In this document: positions 41,799-51,350 of the stretch, one piece after another
How positions within the stretch are numbered: position 1 is the first letter of the stretch
Layout of the letters: the number at the start of each line of letters is the position of its first letter
NCBI RefSeq assembly: GCF_041859935.1
Contig: NZ_JBFLGE010000001.1
Direction: 5' to 3' (one strand)
Length of the DNA: 64,000 nucleotides
From: Methanospirillum sp028695895
GTDB lineage: Archaea > Halobacteriota > Methanomicrobia > Methanomicrobiales > Methanospirillaceae
Notes under the pieces: generated by a model
What the model was told of the DNA's origin: nothing
Database searches by the model: none
Seen by the model: the letters and a program-made list of their open reading frames with translations, nothing else
Translations under genes and position numbers: made by a program

Positions 41799-44324
41799 TC
41801 AGGCAACAGATTCTGACTCAGTGTAGCATCTTACCCCGAGATAATCACCAAGCATGGAATATTCATGCATCCAAGTTAGTGCAGGTTCATCACCGGCCAT
41901 CATTACATCTTTCATCTTAGAGCACATCTTCTTCCCGATACGGTAATACGTATTCTGGCAGGACCACAGATCCATCTGTAGTGAAAAGTCTGAGAGAAGT
42001 CTGAATAACTGATTTACCTTGATGATTTGTTCTACACTTTGTGGATACCTTTCAATCATGTTTAATAACCGGGTAATTGCTTTTGCTGAATGGACCGAAA
42101 GGAGTTTTAAATCAGGAAGATAATTCCCTCTATTCATGTCGTCAAGAATTCTCTGAATTTTATCAATATCAATATATTTTTCATCAAGACAGCTAATTAA
42201 CTGCCGGTTTAAAGAATATTGAATTGGAAAATCAAAAGCCTCAATAGTTGGAATTTTTAATTCCTTCATTGCAGTTACAAAAGGAAAATGTCTTCGACAA
42301 ATCTGACTATATGCATATTCGATATCCTGAAGGGCATCATTTAAAATGCTGTAAATTACTTTTTGTTTCCCATCCGGGAAAAGGTGCCAGAGAGAATAAG
42401 AATGGACATCAAAGTGCTTATCAATTGAAAGGATCATACCTGGAAGATCACTTTTCTTAAATGCAGTCCAAATATTCTTTTTTATTTCTTCAAACTCTTT
42501 TTCCGTTGTATAGGTTCTGACACCTCCTACAAAATTATGATCACCCATGTGCAGAGCAATAAATATCAGGGTTGATTCATTTAATGTACTTTTTGACCTG
42601 AACAAGGCATGCCCCATTGTCAGCTTTAAACTTCCGGTTTCAGCAAATTCAAAAGATTTACAGATTATTTCATAAAGTTTAACCGGCGATTCATCAGGTC
42701 TTCCTTCAATAAGAGAAGTTATGGCAAACTGAAATGCCAGGCGGTTAATGTCAAAAATTGCTGTTTTTACATATTTTTTATAAATATCCCCGCCATTTCC
42801 AAGGTTTGCAAGATTTGATGAAGCATTTTCAAGATACCTGATAAAATCAGGTTCTAAATCTATTTTTGTTACATCTTTAGCCAGCTGAATCGCCCGACAG
42901 GCATACATCAGAATCTGGATAGTTTCAATACCTGCAAGATCATCGAAAAACCAGCCACAACTGGTCTGCATAAAAAGTGCACTTTTTTGCATCTCCAAAA
43001 GTTTCAGACATCGGGTAATTTCTGCCGTGGTTGGCGTCCGTTTGGCATATGAAGAAAAAAACCATGAAATTTCCTCTTTTGTCCGGTGGATGATGAGATC
43101 GCCATAGGCATCCCTTATCTCCCATGGATCATGAAAAAATACTTCCATTTCCCGTTCAAACAGGATTGCCAGCTCGCCTGTAAGCCATGATATTGCATCC
43201 CTGACAGGCCTTCTCCATTTTTGATTCCATAATTTTATATTATTTGGAGAAGTTGCTGTAGTAAATGAGGCCGAATAGGATACCGATGTATCTGATATAA
43301 GGCATGCATACATTGCCCGGCAACCACAGTTATCCTCCCATCGTTTAACTCCATGAGCACAACTCCAGGAGGTATTTTCTGCAATGGCTACTTCATACTT
43401 TGGAGGATATTTTTCCATATATTCTCCATATACTGTAATCCTGGCAAGTTTTTTTGATTCTATCTCATGAAGAGCATATGCAAGTGCCATATCTGCAAAA
43501 CGGTGATGATGCCCAAAGGTCTCTCCATCCGTGGCAACAGAAACTAAATGTGGCTCATCCAACTCTTTTGGAAAAGCGTTAATAAGCCTGTCGGTAAATC
43601 GGTCACCATTCTCAAGCAGATTTCCAAATGCAACTTCAGAAGCAATCGAATGTTCATAAAAAAATATTGCAATGGTTCTTCCTGAGGGCAGAACACACTG
43701 GTAAGGTCTTCCTGTATTTAACGTTTCTTTTGTAATATCTGTCCAGGTATCTTCTCCAATTCTCCTGATTCTCTTTGCCTGGTGTGGTGCAAGAATGGTA
43801 AACTTAATTCCCTGCATTGCAAGAAGATCAAGTGTTTCATTATCCACTGCAGTTTCAGATAACCACATCCCCTCCGGCATCCTGCCAAACCTGTAGACAA
43901 AGTCTTTTATTCCCCAGATTATCTCAGTTTTTTTATCACGTTCATTAGCCAGGGGCATAATCAGGTGATTATATACCTGGGCTATTGCTGATCCATGTCC
44001 GGAAAAGGTCTGCAGACTTTCCTTGTCTGCCTGAAGAATAGCCAGGTATACTTCCTGGTTATGTTTTTCAAGCCATAGAAGCAGGGTAGGGCCAAAATTA
44101 AAACTTATCTTTGAGTAATTATTTACTATATCAATGATACGCCGTCCTGAACCCAGAATTCTTGAGGCAGCATTAGGAGCATAACATTCATTAGTAACCC
44201 GTTCATTCCAGTCATGAAAGGGAAATGCTGATTTTTCAATCTCAATCTCTTCCAACCAGGGATTTTCACGCGGAGGCTGGTAAAAATGTCCATGAATGCA
44301 AATATAATGGTTGATATGAATCAC
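41799..44324 (-). CDS. Glycoside hydrolase family 57 protein with DUF3536 region
   Basis: An 841-residue GH57 enzyme acting on alpha-glucans. The N-terminal catalytic barrel begins with YICIHGHFYQPPRENPW (the HGHFYQP motif), contains PEGMWLSETAVDNETLDLLA (candidate nucleophile region near residue 150) and the acid region TDGETFGHHHRFAD (about 268-281). The C-terminal half (from about 400) is the alpha-helical DUF3536 region found with these enzymes. It is probably an intracellular alpha-amylase or branching-type enzyme; the exact activity is uncertain. It lies next to malQ on the same strand, 46 bases apart. Confidence 0.88.
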   Translation of the reverse strand: MIHINHYICIHGHFYQPPRENPWLEEIEIEKSAFPFHDWNERVTNECYAPNAASRILGSGRRIIDIVNNYSKISFNFGPTLLLWLEKHNQEVYLAILQADKESLQTFSGHGSAIAQVYNHLIMPLANERDKKTEIIWGIKDFVYRFGRMPEGMWLSETAVDNETLDLLAMQGIKFTILAPHQAKRIRRIGEDTWTDITKETLNTGRPYQCVLPSGRTIAIFFYEHSIASEVAFGNLLENGDRFTDRLINAFPKELDEPHLVSVATDGETFGHHHRFADMALAYALHEIESKKLARITVYGEYMEKYPPKYEVAIAENTSWSCAHGVKRWEDNCGCRAMYACLISDTSVSYSASFTTATSPNNIKLWNQKWRRPVRDAISWLTGELAILFEREMEVFFHDPWEIRDAYGDLIIHRTKEEISWFFSSYAKRTPTTAEITRCLKLLEMQKSALFMQTSCGWFFDDLAGIETIQILMYACRAIQLAKDVTKIDLEPDFIRYLENASSNLANLGNGGDIYKKYVKTAIFDINRLAFQFAITSLIEGRPDESPVKLYEIICKSFEFAETGSLKLTMGHALFRSKSTLNESTLIFIALHMGDHNFVGGVRTYTTEKEFEEIKKNIWTAFKKSDLPGMILSIDKHFDVHSYSLWHLFPDGKQKVIYSILNDALQDIEYAYSQICRRHFPFVTAMKELKIPTIEAFDFPIQYSLNRQLISCLDEKYIDIDKIQRILDDMNRGNYLPDLKLLSVHSAKAITRLLNMIERYPQSVEQIIKVNQLFRLLSDFSLQMDLWSCQNTYYRIGKKMCSKMKDVMMAGDEPALTWMHEYSMLGDYLGVRCYTESESVA

Positions 44325-44497
44325 TTTGAAATGCTCCTGATTCAGTAATGATACTTTCTTATAAAACGTTGCATGTTTTGATGGTATCGTTTCTTTCTTA
44401 GAGAGGGTCTTAGTTTCCGTGAAAAGGTCAGAAAAGTTCTAACTATATCAAAATAACGAATCCTTCATCCTGTTTTTTACTAAATCCGGCAAAAAAC

Positions 44498-44506
44498 ATA
44501 TATATC
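44498..44506 (+). promoter_or_regulatory. TATA box of the HEPN-like gene
   Basis: ATATATATC lies about 30 bases before the ATG at 44534. At that spacing the transcript would have almost no leader. Confidence 0.45.
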
Positions 44507-44533
44507 TGGGCCGGTACTGTTTTTATTAGTTTT

Positions 44534-45568
44534 ATGGACCCCGATACACGTGATAGTCAGGTTCAGACAATAATGGCTACGATATCATCATTGATGGCAA
44601 GCAGGAGAATAGAAGATAAAATCCGTTCAGCTTCTCTGCTCAGTCAATATAGCAAAGTCCTTCCATCTCAATTTCTGGACCGTATCTTGGAAGATCTTAA
44701 AAAAGATACACATTATGAGATACAGGAAGCATTAGAGCCATTACTTAAGGTTGAAGAAGAAATCAGTCCTGTCCCAATCTCAAACAAAGAGATCATTACC
44801 GGTTACTCAGGTTCACTTGAAAATGCACTGAAAAAAGCATTAGAGATTACAAACATCTTTGATCTCTCTCAAGTCACGGCAAAAGCCATCAGGCAGCAGC
44901 TTATTGATGGAAAAAATGGTTCAGAGAACGCGCTTTACTCCGATTTTATTCATCAAAAATCCAAAATGACTCCTGACCTTGCCCTTTTTCCTCAGATCTC
45001 CTTAAAAGTTTCACCCATTGGGGCATTAGCTGAAGTTATCAGGATTATTCCTGAGTTATCCAAAAAAAGTGCGACTGGTAAAGTAAATGCAGATCGTAAG
45101 ATTATTGAGACGAAACTTGATGAAATTCTTGAAACCGAACAGGAAATCTCATTCAATATTGCCGGATATGAACTTTTGTACACTCTTGAACGAATGATGC
45201 GTGATCTTATCCAACAGCGGATAATTACACCACATGTGAACAATCTTCAGACAAAAATTCCATCAGACGTCTTGGAAGGTATGAAAAAAAGAAAAGATAT
45301 TGAAGAAAATAATCCAATATCCATAGGAAAATATGAGCTGATTGAATATTGTGATTTTACAGACCTCAAAAAAATCCTTGAGAAAGGTAGAAATCATGAG
45401 TTTTTTTCAGATATATTCTCATTTGAAGAGATAAAAACTGTATACAGCAAACTTGGCGAACTGGATCCCATCAGGAAAAAGATTGCACATTCCCGCCCTA
45501 TGACAAGAAAGGAGTTTGAACGGCTCAGGTTATATGCCACTGATATACTTGATAAAATCAATAAATAA
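44534..45568 (+). CDS. Uncharacterised protein with a HEPN-like C-terminal domain
   Basis: A 344-residue all-helical protein of unknown family. Residues 1-75 are helical and HEAT-like; the middle is helical and charged. The C-terminal 130 residues resemble the Swt1/HEPN-like alpha-helical fold, with YELIEYCDFTDLKKIL, a long helix and RKKIAH at 314-319, which fits the Rx4H motif of HEPN ribonucleases, followed by SRPMTRKEFERL. If the domain is an active HEPN it would be an RNase; many HEPN-like proteins have other roles. No partner nucleotidyltransferase is adjacent. Its gene lies between the GH57 and pfkA genes. Confidence 0.6.
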   Translation: MDPDTRDSQVQTIMATISSLMASRRIEDKIRSASLLSQYSKVLPSQFLDRILEDLKKDTHYEIQEALEPLLKVEEEISPVPISNKEIITGYSGSLENALKKALEITNIFDLSQVTAKAIRQQLIDGKNGSENALYSDFIHQKSKMTPDLALFPQISLKVSPIGALAEVIRIIPELSKKSATGKVNADRKIIETKLDEILETEQEISFNIAGYELLYTLERMMRDLIQQRIITPHVNNLQTKIPSDVLEGMKKRKDIEENNPISIGKYELIEYCDFTDLKKILEKGRNHEFFSDIFSFEEIKTVYSKLGELDPIRKKIAHSRPMTRKEFERLRLYATDILDKINK

Positions 45569-45600
45569 TCCGGTTTTCTTTTCAGTCTTTTTTCATTATA

Positions 45601-45610
45601 TTTTTATACT
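45601..45610 (+). promoter_or_regulatory. TATA box of pfkA
   Basis: TTTTTATACT sits 20-29 bases before the pfkA ATG. With the usual TATA-to-start distance of about 25 bases the mRNA would be leaderless or nearly so. Confidence 0.5.
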
Positions 45611-45629
45611 GAATCGATAAATTCCTGCT

Positions 45630-46619
45630 ATGAACGTTAAAGCACCCGGTTCATCAAGAATAGGTGTTCTTACTTCCGGTGGAGATGCTCCGGGTATGAA
45701 TGCTACGATAAGAGCAATATATCGCGCTGCATATGAACTGGATATCGAAGTAATTGGCATCAGAAGAGGTTTTACAGGACTAATTGAAGGAGATTTTTTC
45801 CTGATGGAAAGATCTCATGTTGCAAACATCATACATCTTGGTGGTACAACACTTGGGACTTCAAGAACGGAGGAATTTAAAACTATTGATGGACGTAAAA
45901 AGGCCACAGAAAATATACAAAATATCGGAATTGATGCGCTTTTGATAATAGGAGGTGATGGATCGTTCAGAGGTGCAAGCCTGTTTAGTGATGAGACCGG
46001 TATACCGACAATAGGAATCCCTGGATCCATCGACAATGACATTCCTGGTACAGACTTTTCTATTGGATTTGACACGGCAATTAATACTGCACTTGAAGCA
46101 ATAGATAAGATTCGGGACACGGCAATTTCCCATGGAAGATTGTTTTTTGTTGAGGTTATGGGAAGATCTTCAGATCTAATCGCAATTGAGAGTGGTATTG
46201 CCGGTGGAGCTGAATACCTGGTACTGCCAGGAGATAAGAATGCCATAATAAATTTATGCACCCAGATTACCAATGCTTTTTCAGCGGGTAAACGTTATGC
46301 CATAGTTGTTGTTGCAGAAGGAGAGAGGCCTGGCTACAGTTTTTCTATCGCAGAAGAGGTTTATAACAAGACATCAATAGAATCGCGGGTTGTAATTCTT
46401 GGTCATATCCAAAGGGGTGGCAGTCCGACAGCCAGGGATCGTGTTCTGGCAGCAAAGCTTGGAGTAAGTGCTGTATATGCCTATACAAAAGGGCATGCAG
46501 GGGTGATGGTTGGGGAGTTGAGAAGGAGTATTGCCCTGACACCTTTTGATAAGGTAATCGTTGGCAGACAAAAACCAGAACAAAATATCGTTCGCCTGGC
46601 AAAAATATTAACAAAATAA
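45630..46619 (+). CDS. pfkA: ATP-dependent 6-phosphofructokinase, bacterial PfkA family
   Basis: A 329-residue PfkA-type kinase that phosphorylates fructose-6-phosphate. Visible motifs are LTSGGDAPGMNA (14-25), the ATP-binding GGDGS (108-112) and PGSIDND (131-137) with the catalytic D135, and VEVMGR. The glycine at 111 and glycine at 132 are those of ATP users; PPi-dependent enzymes have aspartate and lysine there. Methanogens with this activity usually have ADP-dependent kinases of another family, so a bacterial-type PfkA suggests transfer. It lies near the malQ and GH57 genes, fitting glycogen breakdown. Confidence 0.93.
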   Translation: MNVKAPGSSRIGVLTSGGDAPGMNATIRAIYRAAYELDIEVIGIRRGFTGLIEGDFFLMERSHVANIIHLGGTTLGTSRTEEFKTIDGRKKATENIQNIGIDALLIIGGDGSFRGASLFSDETGIPTIGIPGSIDNDIPGTDFSIGFDTAINTALEAIDKIRDTAISHGRLFFVEVMGRSSDLIAIESGIAGGAEYLVLPGDKNAIINLCTQITNAFSAGKRYAIVVVAEGERPGYSFSIAEEVYNKTSIESRVVILGHIQRGGSPTARDRVLAAKLGVSAVYAYTKGHAGVMVGELRRSIALTPFDKVIVGRQKPEQNIVRLAKILTK

Positions 46620-47729
46620 TTATTGATTCAGCTTTGCCCTGATTGCCATCCGGTAACCACATATTACCTGGATGGTACTTCCAAATACTTTGTTCATTTT
46701 AGGGCTTCCTGTATCAATGTAAAGAGTATTTGTGTTTTTCAGTTTTGACTCAGTTGCAACAACAATTAATGCATCTGTCCCGGTTTTCTTAAGGACCTTT
46801 TGACTTATCTGCTGGTTTCCTCTTCCAAGGATAAAACCTTGTGCACCTATCGGACTTAAGATAATTTTTACCTTATCATAATTATCAAGCAGACTTAAAA
46901 TTTGTTCTTCATTCAGATCATTTCCTACGATTTCACCTTGAAATATTGCATCCACTCCAAGGATAGTGTGGGAGATTCCAAGTCTTGCTGCTATTGCACC
47001 AGTAGTTGTTCCTGCTCCAAGAAGGTACAGGGTATCATCCCGCATGATTTCAGTAATAAACAATGCAATCTCTTCAGTTGCTCTTTTATCATCGCCGAAG
47101 GATACCTGCTTTGAGGACTGGCAGTGAATTATGGAAGAGGGAATTTTTGCAAAACCAAAAATGCGGGTATCCAGATTTCCTTTCCGGTATTCTTCTTCAT
47201 CCACATCAATGACCTCTCCGTCTGTACTGGAAATACCATCCCATGACGAAAGCAGGCGGGCAGCGGTTTCCGGTGTTGTTGCAAACACTCCTGAATAGAT
47301 CTTAACGCCGGTGGGAATACCAAGGATGAGTGTATCTGCCCCGGTGCATGAGTACACGTCACGTGCGGTGCCATCTCCACCGCAAAAGATGATAAGGTCA
47401 CAACCTTTCCTTATAAATTCCCTGCATGCTCTGATGGTATCATCAGCAGTTGTGATGAAATCTCTGTCAGAATGGAAAGATTCAGGGTAACACAGGCAGG
47501 TGTGTGAGAAACCGGCAGATAAAAGTTCTTCTTCTCCCATCTCTCCCCCAGCAGTAAAAAAGTGGAGATCTTTCCTTGTTATCCCAGATAAGAACCGGAT
47601 GGCTTTTGCGGGAGACTCTCTGACTGCACCCCTTTCAATAGCTTCTTTTACACACCCGTCTGTTCCTTTCAGGCCTACCGCTCCCCCCATTCCTGCACAA
47701 GGGTTAACGACAAACCCGATATGAATCAT
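46620..47729 (-). CDS. ATP-NAD kinase family protein (AcoX-like)
   Basis: A 369-residue protein of the ATP-NAD kinase-like family. It begins with IGFVVNPCAGMGGAVGLKGTDG, contains IIFCGGDGTARDV (the GGDG motif, about residue 115), and ends with a C-terminal part with ILGRGNQQIS and VIVATESKL. It is distinct from the nadK at 1194-2015. These proteins are often found with metabolic operons, but their substrate is unsettled. The start overlaps the stop of trpB2 by an ATGA, so the two are translated together. The stop lies immediately behind the convergent pfkA stop. Confidence 0.82.
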   Translation of the reverse strand: MIHIGFVVNPCAGMGGAVGLKGTDGCVKEAIERGAVRESPAKAIRFLSGITRKDLHFFTAGGEMGEEELLSAGFSHTCLCYPESFHSDRDFITTADDTIRACREFIRKGCDLIIFCGGDGTARDVYSCTGADTLILGIPTGVKIYSGVFATTPETAARLLSSWDGISSTDGEVIDVDEEEYRKGNLDTRIFGFAKIPSSIIHCQSSKQVSFGDDKRATEEIALFITEIMRDDTLYLLGAGTTTGAIAARLGISHTILGVDAIFQGEIVGNDLNEEQILSLLDNYDKVKIILSPIGAQGFILGRGNQQISQKVLKKTGTDALIVVATESKLKNTNTLYIDTGSPKMNKVFGSTIQVICGYRMAIRAKLNQ

Positions 47730-49084
47730 GAAATGGTGGGAAGTTTTTTAAGGGATTCTGCAATCAGATCTGCTGGATATTCATAATCAACGAGGGATCC
47801 TGCGAAATAACCCTCATAACTTGAAAGATCAAAGTGACCATGGCCGCTATTGTTAAATAGAATGGTTTTTGACTCACCTGTCTTTTTACACTCAAGTGCT
47901 TTATTTATTACCACCCTGATAGCATGAGCGGATTCCGGAGCAGGAATGATACCCTCTGCACGAGCAAACATAACTGCGGCATCAAACACTTCATTCTGAT
48001 AGACAGACGTTGAATCAATCAACTTGTCAGCATGAAGCCGTGATACCAGCGGTGCCATTCCATGGTACCTAAGACCTCCTGCATGAATGGATGGCGGGAT
48101 AAAACCGTGACCAAGGGTAAACATCTTCAGAAGTGGTGTGAGTCCTGCTACATCTCCAAAGTCATATGCATACATACCTCTGGTTAGAGAAGGACATGCA
48201 GCCGGTTCTACTGCGAGGATTTCCACGTCCGGATTCTTTCCATCTGTTTTGTCCTTCACAAACGGAAAACAAAGTCCTGCAAGGTTAGATCCACCTCCGG
48301 CTGATGCAATCACGACATCTGCTTTCTCTTCTACCATATCCAGCTGTTTTTTTGCCTCCTGTCCAATTATCGTCTGGTGCAGACAGACATGATTTAGGAC
48401 ACTTCCAAGCGAGTAGTTGGTGTTGTCATGTGTTGCAGCATCTTCAACCGCTTCAGATATGGCAATTCCAAGGCTTCCAGGTGTATCAGGATCTTTGGCA
48501 AGAATTGTCCGGCCTGAATTGGTGTCTGGTGAAGGAGAAGCAACACAGGTTGCCCCCCAGGTCTGCATCATCATCTTTCTGTATGGTTTCTGGTCATAAC
48601 TTCCCCTGACCATGTAGACTTTACATTCCATTCCAAATAGCTGGGTTGCAAATGCCAGGGATGATCCCCACTGACCTGCACCAGTCTCTGTTGCTATCCT
48701 CTCGATCCCTTCTTTCATGTTATAATATGCCTGGGCAATGGCAGTATTGGATTTGTGAGATCCAGGAGGGCTTACTCCTTCATACTTATAATAGATTTTT
48801 GCCGGAGTTTTCAGAAATTTTTCAAGTCTGTGTGCCCGAAAGAGTGGAGAAGGCCTCCATAGAGTATAGATATCACGGACCTCTTCTGGAATATCGATGT
48901 ATCTGTCCTGGGACATCTCCTGCTTAATAAGTCCTTTGGGAAAGATTTGTTCCAGATCGGAGGGAATGAGCGGTTCTTTGGTCTGTGGATGTCTTGGAGG
49001 ATCAATGGAGGTTTTTAAATCTGCCTGAATATTATACCATTTTTTTGGTATTTCATTTTCATCAAGAATTATCTTGGTCATCAT
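47726..49084 (-). CDS. trpB: Tryptophan synthase beta chain, TrpB2 type
   Basis: A 452-residue PLP enzyme of the TrpB2 subgroup, which condenses indole with serine, often without a dedicated alpha subunit. The PLP lysine lies in PPGSHKSNTA (about residue 110), the glycine-rich phosphate loop is ASAGGGSNLAG (about 268), and LWRPSPLFRA precedes them. The extended N-terminus with IPKKWYNIQAD is typical of TrpB2 rather than TrpB1. No other trp gene is adjacent. It is coupled to the ATP-NAD kinase-family gene downstream. Confidence 0.93.
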   Translation of the reverse strand: MMTKIILDENEIPKKWYNIQADLKTSIDPPRHPQTKEPLIPSDLEQIFPKGLIKQEMSQDRYIDIPEEVRDIYTLWRPSPLFRAHRLEKFLKTPAKIYYKYEGVSPPGSHKSNTAIAQAYYNMKEGIERIATETGAGQWGSSLAFATQLFGMECKVYMVRGSYDQKPYRKMMMQTWGATCVASPSPDTNSGRTILAKDPDTPGSLGIAISEAVEDAATHDNTNYSLGSVLNHVCLHQTIIGQEAKKQLDMVEEKADVVIASAGGGSNLAGLCFPFVKDKTDGKNPDVEILAVEPAACPSLTRGMYAYDFGDVAGLTPLLKMFTLGHGFIPPSIHAGGLRYHGMAPLVSRLHADKLIDSTSVYQNEVFDAAVMFARAEGIIPAPESAHAIRVVINKALECKKTGESKTILFNNSGHGHFDLSSYEGYFAGSLVDYEYPADLIAESLKKLPTIS

Positions 49085-49168
49085 GTATACTTTAGTTTAT
49101 CAATGAACATATTTATACATTTGTGTCTGAAAAAATATATTAATCAGAATTCTCTCTCATAAAAATGT

Positions 49169-50443
49169 TTAAACAGAACTGGGCTGACACCTTGATTTCA
49201 GGTATATCACCCAGATTATTACCAAAATAATCGGCCAGATCATAGCCCATCCGGTAAAGCAGAAAATTACCAGTGTAAGAAGAAGAGATATTGCACTAAC
49301 TATCATGCCTGCACGGCTGTCCTTCATAAGTATAAGACCGGCAGCACATCCGGCAGAATAAGTTAGTATAAAAGTCGCATTCGGTATCTGAATGAGAACA
49401 TCAATTGAGATTATTCCTGATAAGTAGATGCCAAGGATAAGACAGAAACAAAAAAAAAGGAAAACAAGACCTCCTACTGGCGTCTGGTGAATGGAATGGA
49501 GGAGAGAAAATTGTCTGGGTGCATAGCCGGCCCTGGATATGGCATAAGCAAGTCTTCCTGCAGCACCAGTGTATGCAATGGCAGGAGCAGTTGTTATAAA
49601 CAATGTAATTATTCCTGCAATTATTACACCGGGCATTCCAAAAGACAAGTGGATCAGGTGGATCAGGGAGACTTCAGACACTCCTGGCCCATAACTCCCT
49701 GTTCCAATGACAGCACATGCTGTTGCAAGGTAGAGAATGCTGATAATAACTGAAGCGATGATGGTGCCTCTGACCACATCCCTGCCCGGGTCTTCAAACT
49801 CTTCTGTGAGATGAGATATTGCCTCCCATCCGAGAAAACACCAGAAGATAAGAGTTGCAGCATGACCAACACTTGTCCATCCATGAGGCATGAATGGAAC
49901 GAAGTTTACAGGGTCGATGGCATGAATACTTCCTGCAACGGCACCTATGAGGATGGCAATGGTGGCAGTAACAACAACCATCTGGACCCCACCGGTCAGT
50001 CTCATCCCAAAAAAATTTGTTCCTACCGCAGTGAAAATGATAATTCCGGTAATTATCATTCTGCCTGTTTCACCAAGACCAAAGGCCATTGCAGCATATC
50101 CGGCACCGGTAAGTGCGATGACCGGGACAGCCATGATGGCTGATAATAAAAAAAACCAGCCGACAAGCATGCCAATATCAGCATTCCATGCCCTGGTCAC
50201 ATAATATGATACCCCTCCAGCATGAGGGAACCGGACCGAGAGAAATCCCATACTCAGAGCCATCGGAATTGCAAGAATGCTCATCAAGACCCATGCCAAA
50301 ATAGATGCGGGACCTGCTGAATCTGCAGTAAGGCCGGGTAATAGCAGGATTCCTGATCCAAGAACTGATCCTATATACAGGGGAATAATCTGCCAGAGTG
50401 ACAGTGATGCGGTTTTGGGTATTGATGGCTGCACAGATATCAC
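49169..50443 (-). CDS. APC-family amino acid permease (YjeH-like)
   Basis: A 424-residue membrane transporter with about twelve helices. The first helix region, IPLYIGSVLGSGILLLPGLTA (about 16-36), has the GSGILLLP unwound segment of APC transporters, and FPHAGGVSYYV follows. It resembles the bacterial YjeH subgroup of amino acid exporters, but direction and substrate are not provable. It is divergent from the DUF5612 gene. Confidence 0.82.
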   Translation of the reverse strand: MISVQPSIPKTASLSLWQIIPLYIGSVLGSGILLLPGLTADSAGPASILAWVLMSILAIPMALSMGFLSVRFPHAGGVSYYVTRAWNADIGMLVGWFFLLSAIMAVPVIALTGAGYAAMAFGLGETGRMIITGIIIFTAVGTNFFGMRLTGGVQMVVVTATIAILIGAVAGSIHAIDPVNFVPFMPHGWTSVGHAATLIFWCFLGWEAISHLTEEFEDPGRDVVRGTIIASVIISILYLATACAVIGTGSYGPGVSEVSLIHLIHLSFGMPGVIIAGIITLFITTAPAIAYTGAAGRLAYAISRAGYAPRQFSLLHSIHQTPVGGLVFLFFCFCLILGIYLSGIISIDVLIQIPNATFILTYSAGCAAGLILMKDSRAGMIVSAISLLLTLVIFCFTGWAMIWPIILVIIWVIYLKSRCQPSSV

Positions 50444-50524
50444 AAATTAACAATCAGACTATTTGAAACCTTATCTTTAGCATTCAGAGATGAAAAGGTA
50501 CAGAGGCTGTTCATTGTATGATGA

Positions 50525-50548
50525 ATCTTATTTTTCATTTGATAAGAT
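50525..50548. repeat. Inverted repeat in the permease/DUF5612 gap
   Basis: ATCTTAT at 50525-50531 is the exact reverse complement of ATAAGAT at 50542-50548, ten bases apart, in the 212-base gap between two divergent genes. It is a candidate regulator site. Nothing else is seen in this gap apart from AT-rich promoter-like DNA and the Shine-Dalgarno sequence at its end. Confidence 0.35.
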
Positions 50549-50655
50549 AGAATAATCTCTATAATGAATACACGCATAAGAAGAAAGCTGTATCTTTTTA
50601 CAGATCTCATCTTTTCTGAGACTAATAATAAAACAATGCAGGAGGTTCTAAGCGT

Positions 50656-51330
50656 GTGTCAGAAGAAAATTTAAAAGCAATTTGTATTTATGCACGAAAT
50701 CAGAAAGGGGTCCTGAAAGATATTGCCGGAACATTCGCAGACAATAATGCCAATATTGTTATGATTCATCTTGAGACAATACATGGCCGGTCTGAAGATG
50801 TTTACGATGAACTCTATATCGAATATGAAGGTGATGTTCATCAGGAAAACCTTGTCAATGCATTACATGAATTATCTGGCGTCAGAGATGTCATTGAGCA
50901 TGTATCTTTCAGCGACATTTATGGAAAACGGGTAATAATTATTGGAGGCGGAGCACAGGTGGCCCAGGTAGCAATGGGCGCTGTAAATGAAGCAGACCGG
51001 CATAATATCAGGGGGGAGCGGATATCAGTCGATACCATACCACTGGTTGGTGAAAAAACTCTTTCACAGGCAATAGATGCCGTGATTCGTCTGCCAAGAG
51101 TGGAGATTCTGGTTCTTGCTGGTTCAATCATGGGTGGAACAGCTTCTGAGTCGGTTGACCGGGTAAAAGAGGCGGGTATTCCAGTTATTGCTCTTAACAT
51201 GGCTGGAAGCGTTGCAAGCCATGCTGATCTTGTGGTAACAGATCCAATACAGGCCGGAGTTTTTGCTGTGATGCATGTATCAGGTATTGCAGTTTTTGAT
51301 GTATACCGAGTAAGGGGGAAAAAATTCTGA
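50656..51330 (+). CDS. DUF5612 protein with N-terminal ACT domain
   Basis: A 224-residue protein found widely in methanogens. Residues 5-75 are an ACT domain (ARNQKGVLKDIAGTFADNNANI), a small-molecule sensing module often binding amino acids. The remainder has a Rossmann-like part beginning VIIIGGGAQVAQVAMGA (about 93) and ending with VTDPIQAGVFAVMHVS. The start is a GTG at 50656, nine bases after the strong Shine-Dalgarno sequence GGAGGT. It precedes the Sua5 gene without a gap and may be cotranscribed. Its biochemical role is unknown. Confidence 0.8.
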   Translation: MSEENLKAICIYARNQKGVLKDIAGTFADNNANIVMIHLETIHGRSEDVYDELYIEYEGDVHQENLVNALHELSGVRDVIEHVSFSDIYGKRVIIIGGGAQVAQVAMGAVNEADRHNIRGERISVDTIPLVGEKTLSQAIDAVIRLPRVEILVLAGSIMGGTASESVDRVKEAGIPVIALNMAGSVASHADLVVTDPIQAGVFAVMHVSGIAVFDVYRVRGKKF

Positions 51331-51350
51331 GAAATTCTATAGAACGTGCA

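Noticed and set aside
45815..46273. A 152-codon minus-strand frame inside pfkA
   Set aside because: It is antisense to strongly conserved PfkA motifs and has no independent support.
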